From Chitinophagaceae bacterium UBA2791 (GTDB lineage Bacteria > Bacteroidota > Bacteroidia > Chitinophagales > Chitinophagaceae): a DNA stretch of 8,406 nucleotides. The first letter of the stretch is position 1, and every line of letters begins with the position of its first letter. A program made the position numbers and the translations under genes. Below are positions 1-7,196 of the stretch, in pieces. The stretch lies in contig DEHV01000046.1 in assembly GCA_002352105.1 (NCBI GenBank), positions 1 to 8,406 of the forward strand. The letters run 5' to 3'. The notes under the pieces were generated by a model, which was given only the letters and a program-made list of their open reading frames with translations, made no database searches and was not told where the DNA came from.

Positions 1-284
1 TTTTGGCTCTTGGCGCTAAAGGAAAGATTATGCAGTTCGCGGGCGCCGTTTGTCAATCGTTTCAGAGGCATCCCCTGCGCGCCGGGCTTGGCAATGACAG
101 ACCAGGACCCGTCTATGATAATGTTCTGCGGTTTAAGATTGACTGCCTGCGGAGCGGGTATCAATGCAAAGCCGCGGCTTCTGAGGGGACCGACAAAGCC
201 GGTGTTTGTACTAACGAAGGCGATGGCCTCGCTTTGGATAAGAAGCAGCGAAAAAAGAAAGGTTAAGCTTGAAATATATTTCAT
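1..284 (-). CDS. Exported protein, N-terminal fragment; probable glycoside hydrolase with a GH20b-like N-terminal domain (runs off the left edge)
   Basis: The reading frame opens with ATG at 284-282 and stays open for 94 codons to the edge, so only the N-terminus is visible. Residues 1 to about 22 form a classic Sec signal peptide: MKYIS, then a leucine/phenylalanine-rich core, then a small-residue region near SEAIA. After a short linker comes FALIPAPQAVNLKPQN, followed by IIIDGSWSVIAKP. The 'LIPAPQ.V.L' start followed by a W/V/I-rich strand is typical of the domain preceding the catalytic barrel in GH20 beta-N-acetylhexosaminidases and related families (established family pattern, recognised by eye). 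The catalytic domain lies outside the window, so the enzyme class and substrate are inferences. An uninterrupted A-run sits just upstream of the ATG instead of a Shine-Dalgarno, which is normal for Bacteroidota. The gene lies downstream of susD but is separated from it by a strong terminator and has its own promoter box. Confidence 0.7.
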   Translation of the reverse strand, partial: MKYISSLTFLFSLLLIQSEAIAFVSTNTGFVGPLRSRGFALIPAPQAVNLKPQNIIIDGSWSVIAKPGAQGMPLKRLTNGARELHNLSFSAKSQ

Positions 285-358
285 ATCTTTTTTTTTAACG
301 GCATGAATATTCCGTATGCTGCGGCTACCTCATCTGCAACAGGTCATTTCTTTAACCG

Positions 359-366
359 CAAAAGTA
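359..366 (-). promoter_or_regulatory. Candidate -7 promoter box of the putative hydrolase gene
   Basis: The minus strand reads TACTTTTG followed by CGG. This matches the Bacteroidota primary-sigma -7 consensus TAnnTTTG exactly. No good TTTG -33 element is found at the usual distance (the sequence there is CCACTGAA), so the call rests on the -7 box and its location about 75 bases upstream of the start codon. The predicted transcription start is near 352-354. Confidence 0.5.
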
Positions 367-435
367 AAATGGTTGAATGCTTTCAGTGGATATTTGAGAT
401 GGGGCGCGCTATAGGCGCTGTCAACGAAGGCGCAA

Positions 436-481
436 ACAATATGTTGTTCATAAGAGCGAGCGAATAATTGTTCACAACATA
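436..481. promoter_or_regulatory. Operator-like cluster of TTGT/ACAA half-sites
   Basis: Four half-sites lie within 42 bases: ACAA (436-439), TTGT (444-447), TTGT (468-471) and ACAA (474-477). They form two small palindromes, and the outer ones extend into a perfect 8-bp inverted repeat, TATGTTGT (440-447) with ACAACATA (474-481). TTGTTCA also occurs as a direct repeat at 444-450 and 468-474. The cluster lies about 75 bases upstream of the -7 box of the hydrolase gene, a position suited to an activator such as an AraC, LacI or Crp-type protein. The protein that would bind is unknown. Confidence 0.35.
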
Positions 482-553
482 ACGCCAATCTAAACGGGCT
501 CTTCAGTCAACTGTTTTAATCCTGTCGAGCGCTCAATAAACACGAATGCTAAC

Positions 554-587
554 AAAAAAGCAGGTTCCCTTTTTAGGGGGAACCTGC
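554..587 (-). terminator. Rho-independent terminator of the susCD unit
   Basis: On the minus strand a perfect 10-bp stem, GCAGGTTCCC (587-578) with GGGAACCTGC (569-560), encloses an 8-base loop and is followed directly by TTTTTTG (559-553). It begins 13 bases after the susD stop codon. There is no T-tract on the other side, so it acts in one direction, ending transcription from susC and susD before the hydrolase gene. Confidence 0.92.
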
Positions 588-600
588 GTAAGATTGACTA

Positions 601-2433
601 TTAATAACCCGGATTCTGAGTCAGTTGCGGAGCCCTGTTGCTTTCATCAGCAGAAATAGGCAACCAATAATATTTCGGATCCGTAATGGACCTTACTTCT
701 GCAGTGATCTCAGTCCATACGGTTTTCTTAACGCCATCTGTGGTTGTTTCGACAATATCGATCCCCTTAGCGTCGGTCATTACATCCAGCAGTATCTTCC
801 ATCTCCTGATATCGTACCAGCGAATGCTTTCAAAAGAAAGTTCTTTCTGCCTTTCCTCACGAAGCGCTTTGGTAATATCGCCAGTAAAATCAGGTAAGGC
901 AACGCGGTTCCTGATCATATTGATATAGGTAGTCGCTTCAGGGATCTCGCCTAATCCAATACAGGCTTCAGCATAATTCAACAGAATCTCTGCATACCTG
1001 AATTCCACCCATATATTTTCATTGGTTACCACGCCGGTTACAATGCCATCGTCCATATGTTTTTTCATAAGGTAGCCGGTATATCCGCCATTGTCGGGCG
1101 AACGATCGCTCTGCCGGGTATCCAGGCCAAAACGTTTAAAGGTTTCCACGCCGCCGTTGATCACGATGCGGGTACGCCTGTCATAAACGCCCAACGGATC
1201 AATAACGCCAAATGCCGCATCGCGGGGTTTCCAGACCGCGCTATCAAACAAAATGGTTCCATAAAACCGGGGTTCGCGGTTATAATAAGGATTTTCCGAA
1301 TGGTATTTACTGGAAATATTGATATAATTATTATTACCGTCCTTTGTAAAATGATCGGAGAAATCAGAACCGTCTTCCATCTGGTAAACATTCACCAGTT
1401 GTTGGGTAGCCGAATTATCGCTGTAACCATGCCATCCGTTTCCGTCATTTAACTGGTTCGTCCTGTTTATATCGCCTCCAGCCAGGGAATACATTTTTCC
1501 CCAGATGATCTCGGGGTCAGATAAATCTTTTGCTTTGAAAAATTCAAAATAGCCCTTAGCTACGGCCGCCTGATCCGGCGCGCCAAAATCAGCCAGACTA
1601 TTTTCATTAAGATCCATCACTGCTTTCGCCGCATTTTTAGCCGCCGTCCATAAGGCGGTCCTGTCGGGGCTTTCATATCCCACGTATTTGTTGGCCGCAG
1701 TTCCGTCAGCGGTAAGATCGCTTGCCGCAAACAGGAGCATTCTTGATTTAAGCGCCAGCGCCGTAGCCTTAGTAGCCCTGCCCATAACCGTAGCGGCCTT
1801 GCTTGCTAACAATCCGGCAGCGGCATCACAATCATCCACAATGAACTTTACGGTTTCCTCGAAAGAAGCCCTTGTTTTGCCTAAAAAATCATCTCCCAGC
1901 TCGGAGGGTTGGTCTAAAAGAACAACGCCGCCATATAAACGGGCCAACTGCGTATAGCAGTAAGCCCGGATAAAATAGGCTTCGCCCTTCATGGCATCTG
2001 TTCTTGCTTTCACGAGGGGACGCTCAGCTTCCGCCGTTGCTTCGGGCACGCGATCAATATTTGCCAGGAAAACATTGATCCTTTGGATATTGTCATAATA
2101 CTGTTTCCAGCCATTTGCATAAGTGCCGTTGAACGGCAGCAAACTCGCCGGCGATAACTCGCCCCGGTTATAGCTTTCAGCGCCGCCATGGGTAAAACGC
2201 GTTTCATCGGAAATAGCGGTAACCATAACCTGTGTGAAACCAAACTTTAAATTCTGGTAATTGTTCAGCAAGTAGGCTTCAGCTACGTTAGCGTCGGACC
2301 ATACCGTAGGATCGGAATATTGATTCACTGGATCCCTGTCCAGGATGTTTTTGCACGACTGGAGAAAAAGCGCCAGCCCCAGCACGGCAAAAGCGGATAA
2401 TATCAATCTATATTTTTTCATAATTTTCAACAT
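601..2433 (-). CDS. SusD-like surface glycan-binding lipoprotein (RagB/SusD family)
   Basis: This 610-residue protein, within the usual SusD length range, is an outer-membrane lipoprotein that captures glycan and forms the lid on its SusC partner. The N-terminus has a signal peptide ending in the lipobox LQSC (lipidated Cys27). The SusD-like N-terminal helical/TPR region contains the hallmark GEAYFIRAYCYTQLARLYGG (150-169). NPYYNREPRF (381-390) matches the family 'NRDPRF' strand. The C-terminal RagB/SusD domain shows FRYAEILLNYAEACIGLGE (478-496), REERQKELSFESIRWYDIRR (525-544) and the canonical terminal QNPGY. It starts six bases after the susC stop, so the two genes are co-transcribed and probably translationally linked. 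A second in-frame ATG four codons in (2421, MKKYRL) gives a more typical SusD start and cannot be excluded. The ligand cannot be predicted from sequence alone. Confidence 0.96.
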   Translation of the reverse strand: MLKIMKKYRLILSAFAVLGLALFLQSCKNILDRDPVNQYSDPTVWSDANVAEAYLLNNYQNLKFGFTQVMVTAISDETRFTHGGAESYNRGELSPASLLPFNGTYANGWKQYYDNIQRINVFLANIDRVPEATAEAERPLVKARTDAMKGEAYFIRAYCYTQLARLYGGVVLLDQPSELGDDFLGKTRASFEETVKFIVDDCDAAAGLLASKAATVMGRATKATALALKSRMLLFAASDLTADGTAANKYVGYESPDRTALWTAAKNAAKAVMDLNENSLADFGAPDQAAVAKGYFEFFKAKDLSDPEIIWGKMYSLAGGDINRTNQLNDGNGWHGYSDNSATQQLVNVYQMEDGSDFSDHFTKDGNNNYINISSKYHSENPYYNREPRFYGTILFDSAVWKPRDAAFGVIDPLGVYDRRTRIVINGGVETFKRFGLDTRQSDRSPDNGGYTGYLMKKHMDDGIVTGVVTNENIWVEFRYAEILLNYAEACIGLGEIPEATTYINMIRNRVALPDFTGDITKALREERQKELSFESIRWYDIRRWKILLDVMTDAKGIDIVETTTDGVKKTVWTEITAEVRSITDPKYYWLPISADESNRAPQLTQNPGY

Positions 2434-2439
2434 TTGTGA

Positions 2440-5400
2440 TTAGAAGGAAATATTGGCGCCTATCGCCAGGGTTCTCATTAAGGGGTAATTATCCCGGTCG
2501 CCGCCAAATTCCGGTTCCCAGATACCCTCGGAAGCATAAAGCAGGAACAGGTTCTGCGCGGAAACATAGAACTGCGCTGTCTGCACCCTTAACTTGCTAA
2601 CCACAGAAGCAGGTAAGTTATACGCCAACTGCAGGTTTTTTAACCGGGCGTAGTTCATGTCCTGGAATTCCATATCTGTTCTATGGCTGCTTCTCCAGTA
2701 TTGCGTAGCTCCCTGATATGCCCTGGGTTTAGTAGCATTGATATTGTCCGGCGTCCATCTTCCGTCTGCATAATAAGAGTAGTAATTACCCGCTGTACCC
2801 TGCTGGGAACCCAGCATTTGCCTCATGGCAATTGCCGCCCCATTGACAAGTCCGCTCAATTCAAGGTTTCTATACCTTAGATTAAAGGCAAGGCCAAAAG
2901 TAACTTCAGGGTCTGCGTTTTTATCAAAAAGGATCCTATCATCCGGAGTGATCTGGCCGTCGCCGTCTGTATCCTGGATGATCACATCTCCGGGAATCGC
3001 ACTGTTAACATGGGGAGTTTTGCTGATCTGGTCAAGATCCCTGAAAATGCCTATTCCCTTATATAATAGCTGAGAGCTCATCGGATGGCCGGTACGCACC
3101 TGCCAGGGAACGCTTCTTGCAGGCTCGTCGAATTCTATGATCTTGTTACGGGCAAAAGCAAAGTTTCCGTTGATGCTATACGAAAAATCTCCTTTTCTGT
3201 CCCTGAATCCTAATTCCAGCTCTACGCCCCGGTTATCTACGATACCGAAATTTTCACTCGGCAGGGAGATGCCTGCATATTCGGGTACCGAAGCATTCCT
3301 TGCCACAAGAATATTATTTCTTCTCTGGTAAAAGAAATCGGCGTTAAAGGTCAGCTTGTTATTAAACAACATCGACTCAAAGCCGGCATTGTAGGAATTA
3401 GCAGTTTCCCAGGTGATAACGGGATTAGGCATTACAGCTTGCGATATGGAGCTTTGATATACCCGGTTAGCGCCGTATACGCCGCCTGCTACAATATTAT
3501 AAGTAGCGAGGAACTGGAATGGGAGAATAAAGTCATTTCCCAATTGTCCCCAGGAAGCCTTGAGTTTCAAAAAGCTGAAAGGATTATTGATTCCCCAGAA
3601 ATCCTCATTGGAGGCTACCCATCCTGCCAGTATGCTGGGGAAATTACCAAAACGGCTTTCTTTGGGAAATCTGAGCGAACCGTCTCTTCTTAAGGAGAAC
3701 TGGAACAGGTAGGTTTCTTTGTAGTTATAGCTTATTCTGCCAAAATAATTCACCCTTGCGTCAATGCTGGCGGATCCCCCATTGTTTTTGTCTCTGTCTC
3801 CGCCTGTAATCAGGTAAGGAATCTGGCTGCTGATAAAATATCTCCGGAAAGCATTAAAGTCCTGGCCAAACTCATCAGCCGATTCATAGGCTACAAAAGC
3901 GTTTAAATTATGATCATTAAAGCTCTTATCATAGTTAACCCTGAAATTGAATGTTTTGATTTTATAATCCTCATATTTATCGTTCAGGCGCGGCTGATTG
4001 GGGTTGACTGTTTTGGTAAGAAAAGCCGTACCGTCTTCGGCCCCGGTATTTCCTGCCGCCAGGTAAGCCGCTGTATTCAGCGTATAAGCGCTCATCGGCG
4101 TCTGAAAATACTTATTCTTAACCAGGCGGATATCATAAGCATAATAAGAAGATAAGCTTAGCCCTTCTACATGTGGGATTTTAAAAGTGGCGCTCAGGAT
4201 ATTGTTGCTCCTGTATGTTTTTCTATCGTTAAAACCAGATTGGGAAGTCGCCATCAAACCAGGTTGATAATCTGCTCCGAATCCACCGGTAGCCCAATAT
4301 CCATTGGGAAACCTATTAACCGTATTCGGCCTTCCCTGGTTGATAACATTAAAAATTATCCCCGCGTCTGTGCTCCATCCATCTGAACTTTCATTGGCCA
4401 TCTCATCTCCGGCGGAGGTATATTTATTGTCCTGTATACCGGCTATATCCAGCCCCAAAGTTAAATATTTACCAACGTTCGCCTGGATATTGCCTTTTAA
4501 ATTGTAGCGGGACCAGCTATGCGGGCTGTTTTTATATAAGGCATCTGCCCATTGATTGCCGAAGGAAAAATAATATTTTACCGCATCGGTACCGCCGTTC
4601 ACGGAGATATTGTGATTACGGTTCTGGCTAAAATCCTTTAAGACCTCATCATACCAGTTGGTATTGGGATGGGTCCAGGGGAATTTGCCCGAAGCATATT
4701 TTTCAACATCTTCCTGATCGTATAACATATTCGTGGGAGAAACGCCTTCATAGGTCTGCATTTCAATGATCATCTGGGCATAGGTAGCCGCATCAGCCAT
4801 CTTAGGCAAGCGGGTCGGGGAAAGAAAACCCTGGTAAAACCCATAGTTAACTGTGGGCTTACCGGTTTTACCGCGCTTGGTAGTGACCAGGATAACCCCG
4901 TTGGCGGCGCGGGAACCATAGATACCGGCAGCCGCGTCTTTAAGAACGGAAATACTTTCTACATCGTTAACATTAATAGAATTCAGGTCCCTGCCGGGGA
5001 TTCCGTCTATTACAATTAAAGGTGAGTTATTACCAAGCGTACCCCTTCCCCTGATCAGGATATCGGCATTGTCCGATCCGGGCTCGCCATTTCTTTGCTG
5101 AACAATCGCGCCGGGCAAACGGCCGGCCAGCGCATTGCTGATATTGCTAACAGGGGCTGCAGCCAGCTCTTTGCTGGATACGGCTACCACCGAACCGATC
5201 AGGTTTACTTTTTTCTCCCTGCCGTATCCCACCACTACTGTCTCCTGTAAGCTGCTCACTGCAGAATTTACCGAGATATTCATGTTTTCCCCGCTTACTT
5301 TTACTTCCAGCGGGTCAATATTCACCCCGGTAATCACCAGGGTAGCATTATCATCCACGCCGGTAAGGGTAAACTCCCCGTTTGCATTGGTAGAAGTCGC

Positions 5401-5892
5401 CTTATTGGTTCCTTTTACCGTAACCGTTGCAATAGCGGGTTCGCCGTCCTGGGTGGTCACCCGGCCCCTCACGTCGATAGGGGGCGGGAGTTCAGCTACC
5501 GTTGACTGGGTAGCCGGGGAAGTAGTTGTTACCGGCTTACGGCTGATAAAAACGGTTTCGCCCTTGATGGAGTATTCCAAAGGCTGGTTTTTTAAAGCCT
5601 CATTTAAAAAACCTTCCAGCGAGCTGTTTCTCAGGTTCAGCGTCACCGGGGTAGTCAGCTTTAATAAAGCGTCTTCATAAAAAACAACAAAATTGGTCTG
5701 ACGCTCTATAACAGAAAAAACTTTTTCCAGGGAAATATTCCTCCCGGAAAAGCTGACTGTTTGCGCATTGCCTTTGGCAAAAACCTGGATGCCAAAAGCC
5801 AGTAAGATCACGGCGGTTAATTTCATAACTCGCAAAGTTTTGGTTAAAAGGCCATGAAGAGGACGGCCCTTACAAAGTGCAGTTAAAAGCAT
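2440..5892 (-). CDS. SusC-like TonB-dependent transporter with an STN signalling domain (SusC/RagA family)
   Basis: This 1150-residue outer-membrane importer pairs with the adjacent SusD. From the N-terminus: a basic leader and signal peptide (MKLTAVILLAFGIQVFAKGNAQ is the hydrophobic part, residues 23-44); an STN domain (about 49-118, ISLEKVFSVIERQTNF to VFISRK); a Thr/Pro-rich linker; a carboxypeptidase-regulatory-like domain (about 139-215, VRGRVTTQDGEPAIATVTVKG); then the TonB-dependent plug (about 216-342) with ETVVVGYG, PLIVIDGIPG and NGVILVTTKRGK. The barrel follows and ends in the expected aromatic residue (IGANISF). An acidic loop, DTDGDGQITPDDR, resembles the calcium-type loop common in this family. 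The STN domain is the part that signals to FecR anti-sigma factors, matching the sigma/FecR genes just upstream. Start: ATG at 5892 is the longest frame; ATG at 5826 (MKLTAV) would give a conventional signal peptide. Neither has a clear Shine-Dalgarno. Confidence 0.97.
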   Translation of the reverse strand: MLLTALCKGRPLHGLLTKTLRVMKLTAVILLAFGIQVFAKGNAQTVSFSGRNISLEKVFSVIERQTNFVVFYEDALLKLTTPVTLNLRNSSLEGFLNEALKNQPLEYSIKGETVFISRKPVTTTSPATQSTVAELPPPIDVRGRVTTQDGEPAIATVTVKGTNKATSTNANGEFTLTGVDDNATLVITGVNIDPLEVKVSGENMNISVNSAVSSLQETVVVGYGREKKVNLIGSVVAVSSKELAAAPVSNISNALAGRLPGAIVQQRNGEPGSDNADILIRGRGTLGNNSPLIVIDGIPGRDLNSINVNDVESISVLKDAAAGIYGSRAANGVILVTTKRGKTGKPTVNYGFYQGFLSPTRLPKMADAATYAQMIIEMQTYEGVSPTNMLYDQEDVEKYASGKFPWTHPNTNWYDEVLKDFSQNRNHNISVNGGTDAVKYYFSFGNQWADALYKNSPHSWSRYNLKGNIQANVGKYLTLGLDIAGIQDNKYTSAGDEMANESSDGWSTDAGIIFNVINQGRPNTVNRFPNGYWATGGFGADYQPGLMATSQSGFNDRKTYRSNNILSATFKIPHVEGLSLSSYYAYDIRLVKNKYFQTPMSAYTLNTAAYLAAGNTGAEDGTAFLTKTVNPNQPRLNDKYEDYKIKTFNFRVNYDKSFNDHNLNAFVAYESADEFGQDFNAFRRYFISSQIPYLITGGDRDKNNGGSASIDARVNYFGRISYNYKETYLFQFSLRRDGSLRFPKESRFGNFPSILAGWVASNEDFWGINNPFSFLKLKASWGQLGNDFILPFQFLATYNIVAGGVYGANRVYQSSISQAVMPNPVITWETANSYNAGFESMLFNNKLTFNADFFYQRRNNILVARNASVPEYAGISLPSENFGIVDNRGVELELGFRDRKGDFSYSINGNFAFARNKIIEFDEPARSVPWQVRTGHPMSSQLLYKGIGIFRDLDQISKTPHVNSAIPGDVIIQDTDGDGQITPDDRILFDKNADPEVTFGLAFNLRYRNLELSGLVNGAAIAMRQMLGSQQGTAGNYYSYYADGRWTPDNINATKPRAYQGATQYWRSSHRTDMEFQDMNYARLKNLQLAYNLPASVVSKLRVQTAQFYVSAQNLFLLYASEGIWEPEFGGDRDNYPLMRTLAIGANISF

Positions 5893-5956
5893 ACTTTTGT
5901 AAAGTTTTAGGTTAAAGAATAAAGCAGTGTCTATCTACTTTAAATTTTAGTTAACC
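5824..5956 (-). repeat. Repeated TTAAC motif across the susC leader and start region
   Basis: TTAAC occurs on the minus strand beginning at 5954, 5915, 5886 and 5847, with spacings of 39, 29 and 39 bases. Two copies are much longer repeats: TTTAACCTAAAACTTT at 5916-5901 and TTTAACCAAAACTTTG at 5848-5833. Each of these ends 8-9 bases before one of the two candidate susC start codons. The AAC core resembles the -35 element of many ECF sigma promoters, so these could be sigma contact sites, but that is an inference. Confidence 0.35.
5892..5899 (+). promoter_or_regulatory. Candidate antisense promoter -7 box
   Basis: The plus strand reads TACTTTTG, an exact match to the Bacteroidota -7 consensus TAnnTTTG, directly over the susC start codon and pointing away from susC. 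No TTTG is present at the -33 distance (best match TTAC at 5870-5873, spacer 18). Predicted transcription start is about 5904-5907, exactly where the first predicted stem of the candidate small RNA begins. Confidence 0.4.
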
Positions 5957-5999
5957 TGAACGCCGCCGTTCCGGTCGTTACCCGGGACGGTTTTATTTT
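5905..5999 (+). ncRNA. Candidate cis-antisense small RNA opposite the susC leader (DonS-like position)
   Basis: A coherent unit of about 95 nt can be read on the plus strand. A TAnnTTTG box precedes it. Stem 1 pairs 5906-5915 (TTTAGGTTAA) with 5951-5960 (TTAACCTGAA), ten pairs including one G-U. It encloses an inner stem, 5920-5927 with 5935-5942, with one mismatch. Five bases later the terminator stem 5966-5974/5982-5990 closes it, followed by TTTTATTTT. The RNA would be fully complementary to the leader between fecR and susC. In Bacteroides, a family of antisense RNAs (DonS and relatives) occupies this same position in ECF-sigma/anti-sigma-controlled susC loci and represses them. Homology to that family is not shown; the match is in location and design. 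An alternative is that the structures belong to the susC mRNA leader, because the inverted repeats also fold, less perfectly, on that strand. Confidence 0.45.
5966..5999 (+). terminator. Intrinsic terminator on the plus strand within the fecR-susC gap
   Basis: CCGTTCCGG (5966-5974) and CCGGGACGG (5982-5990) form nine continuous pairs, one of them U-G, around a 7-base loop TCGTTAC. TTTTATTTT follows at 5991-5999. On the minus strand the same stem has a C-A mismatch and no T-tract, so the terminator works only in the plus direction, where no protein gene precedes it. It would end the candidate antisense RNA and protect fecR from antisense read-through. Confidence 0.65.
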
Positions 6000-6038
6000 C
6001 AGGCAACCATATCTTCTACGTTATTCCCCAACGCGCTG

Positions 6039-7196
6039 TCAGGGCGTAACGATCAGTTTTTTTCCCTCGATCTTAAAACGCACATCCGTGCTCTTCAATC
6101 CGTCTAACAGATCCAGCAAACCCAGGTCGCGCTTGATCTTTCCACTGAATGTCCGGGAAGCCAAACTGCCTTGGTATTCCACGTCCACATCATACCAGCG
6201 GGACAACTGGCGCATCACCGATGTCAGGTTATCCCTGTTAAAAATAAATACCCCGTTTTTCCAGCCTACCGCCGCTTCCGTATCGGCTTCAGTCACTTTG
6301 CCGTTACTGTATGCCTGCCCAGGCTTAAGCACGCTGTTGTTGATCATTACCGACCCCTCCAGCAAAGTAGTCCTTACCAGGGGCTCGTCGGCATAGGCAT
6401 TAACGTTAAAATGCGTGCCCAGCACCCGGATCTCGGTTTCGTCCCGCAGTTTCACCTTAAAAGGCATTTTTTCGTTTTTTGCCACTTCAAAATATACTTC
6501 GCCGGTTATTTCCACCTTCCGCTCAGGGCCGACAAATGCCGTAGGATAGGTAATGGAGCTGGCGGCATTCAGCCATATCTGGGTCCCATCCGGAAGCGTT
6601 AGCCTGTACTGCCCGCCCCTTGGAGTGGTCATGGTATTATACGCGACAATATTCGTTTTGCCGTACACCAGCGCCCCTTTATCCTTGTTGATCACCACGC
6701 CTCCGTCGGAAATAACAGTGGTATTTGTTTCGTCCAACGCAACCTGCTCTCCGTTGCTTAAGGTCAGGATAGCCTTATCATATCCCGGCGCAACATCATG
6801 TTGCCTGGGCGCTTTCTGAACAGTTATTGTTTCCTGTTCCTGCGGCAGGGCCGGATTTTGGGCGTAATAAAAATAAACGCCTGCTCCAATAACCAGCAGT
6901 ATCATTGCCGCATAACGAATCCAGGCCATACGAAGAAAATGAATACGATGGACAGGCTGCGGGGCCGGCTGCCGGTCGCCCAAAATACGCTCCAGCATTC
7001 GGGCAGGATCTATATTAGCCGTCAATTCATCCGCTCCTTCTTCATTGCGCCACCAGGCCATGAGCTGTTCCTTAATGGGATCAGCGTCTTCCATGTTATC
7101 AATAAGGCTCCAGAATTCAGTTAACTCCTCAGGCGTATGCCGGCCAGTAATGTACTGATCCAATAAATAATGCAGCCGGGTAGTATATTTAGCCAT
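6039..7196 (-). CDS. FecR-type transmembrane anti-sigma factor with DUF4974-like C-terminus
   Basis: This 385-residue inner-membrane regulator is expected to hold the adjacent ECF sigma factor inactive until the SusC STN domain signals. Residues 1-89 form the cytoplasmic sigma-binding part (YLLDQYITGRHTPEELTEFW, with MAWWRNEE near 46-53). A single membrane helix spans about 92-111 (WIRYAAMILLVIGAGVYFYY). The periplasmic FecR domain covers about 188-285, from TTPRGGQYRLTLPDGTQIWL through GEVYFEVAKN to LLEGSV. VLGTHFNVNAY (258-268) contains a Gly260-Thr261 pair matching the GT motif at which FecR-like proteins of Pseudomonas self-cleave; cleavage here is an inference. The C-terminal 314-385 stretch (FNRDNLTSVMRQLSRWYDVDVEY) matches the domain that docks onto STN. 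It lies 69 bases after the sigma gene and 146 bases before susC. The start ATG has no strong ribosome site. Confidence 0.95.
   Translation of the reverse strand: MAKYTTRLHYLLDQYITGRHTPEELTEFWSLIDNMEDADPIKEQLMAWWRNEEGADELTANIDPARMLERILGDRQPAPQPVHRIHFLRMAWIRYAAMILLVIGAGVYFYYAQNPALPQEQETITVQKAPRQHDVAPGYDKAILTLSNGEQVALDETNTTVISDGGVVINKDKGALVYGKTNIVAYNTMTTPRGGQYRLTLPDGTQIWLNAASSITYPTAFVGPERKVEITGEVYFEVAKNEKMPFKVKLRDETEIRVLGTHFNVNAYADEPLVRTTLLEGSVMINNSVLKPGQAYSNGKVTEADTEAAVGWKNGVFIFNRDNLTSVMRQLSRWYDVDVEYQGSLASRTFSGKIKRDLGLLDLLDGLKSTDVRFKIEGKKLIVTP

Larger units (their letters stand above)
285..600. other. Intergenic regulatory gap between susD and the putative hydrolase
   Basis: No convincing gene is present here. 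Read on the minus strand it contains, in order, the susD terminator hairpin, a cluster of TTGT/ACAA half-sites, a TAnnTTTG promoter box and a leader of roughly 70 bases ending in an A-rich run before the hydrolase start codon. The half-site cluster, promoter box and terminator are listed separately. Confidence 0.7.

Noticed and set aside
3..306. Two overlapping plus-strand open frames at the left edge
   Set aside because: They are antisense to the signal peptide and N-terminal domain of the putative hydrolase, which has a far better coding signature.
5135..5680. Open plus-strand frame of 181 codons within the susC region
   Set aside because: It lies entirely antisense to the plug and STN coding part of SusC, its product is low-complexity Ser/Thr/Val-rich and it lacks any domain; it mirrors codon use of the real gene.
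6004..6032. Possible susC promoter GTTG-N17-TATGGTTG on the minus strand just after fecR
   Set aside because: Both boxes deviate from the consensus, and an ECF-dependent promoter is more likely for this gene, so it is not listed as a feature.
6171..6602. Open plus-strand frame of 143 codons opposite fecR
   Set aside because: It is antisense to a well-supported FecR gene, and no recognisable motif or upstream signal supports it.
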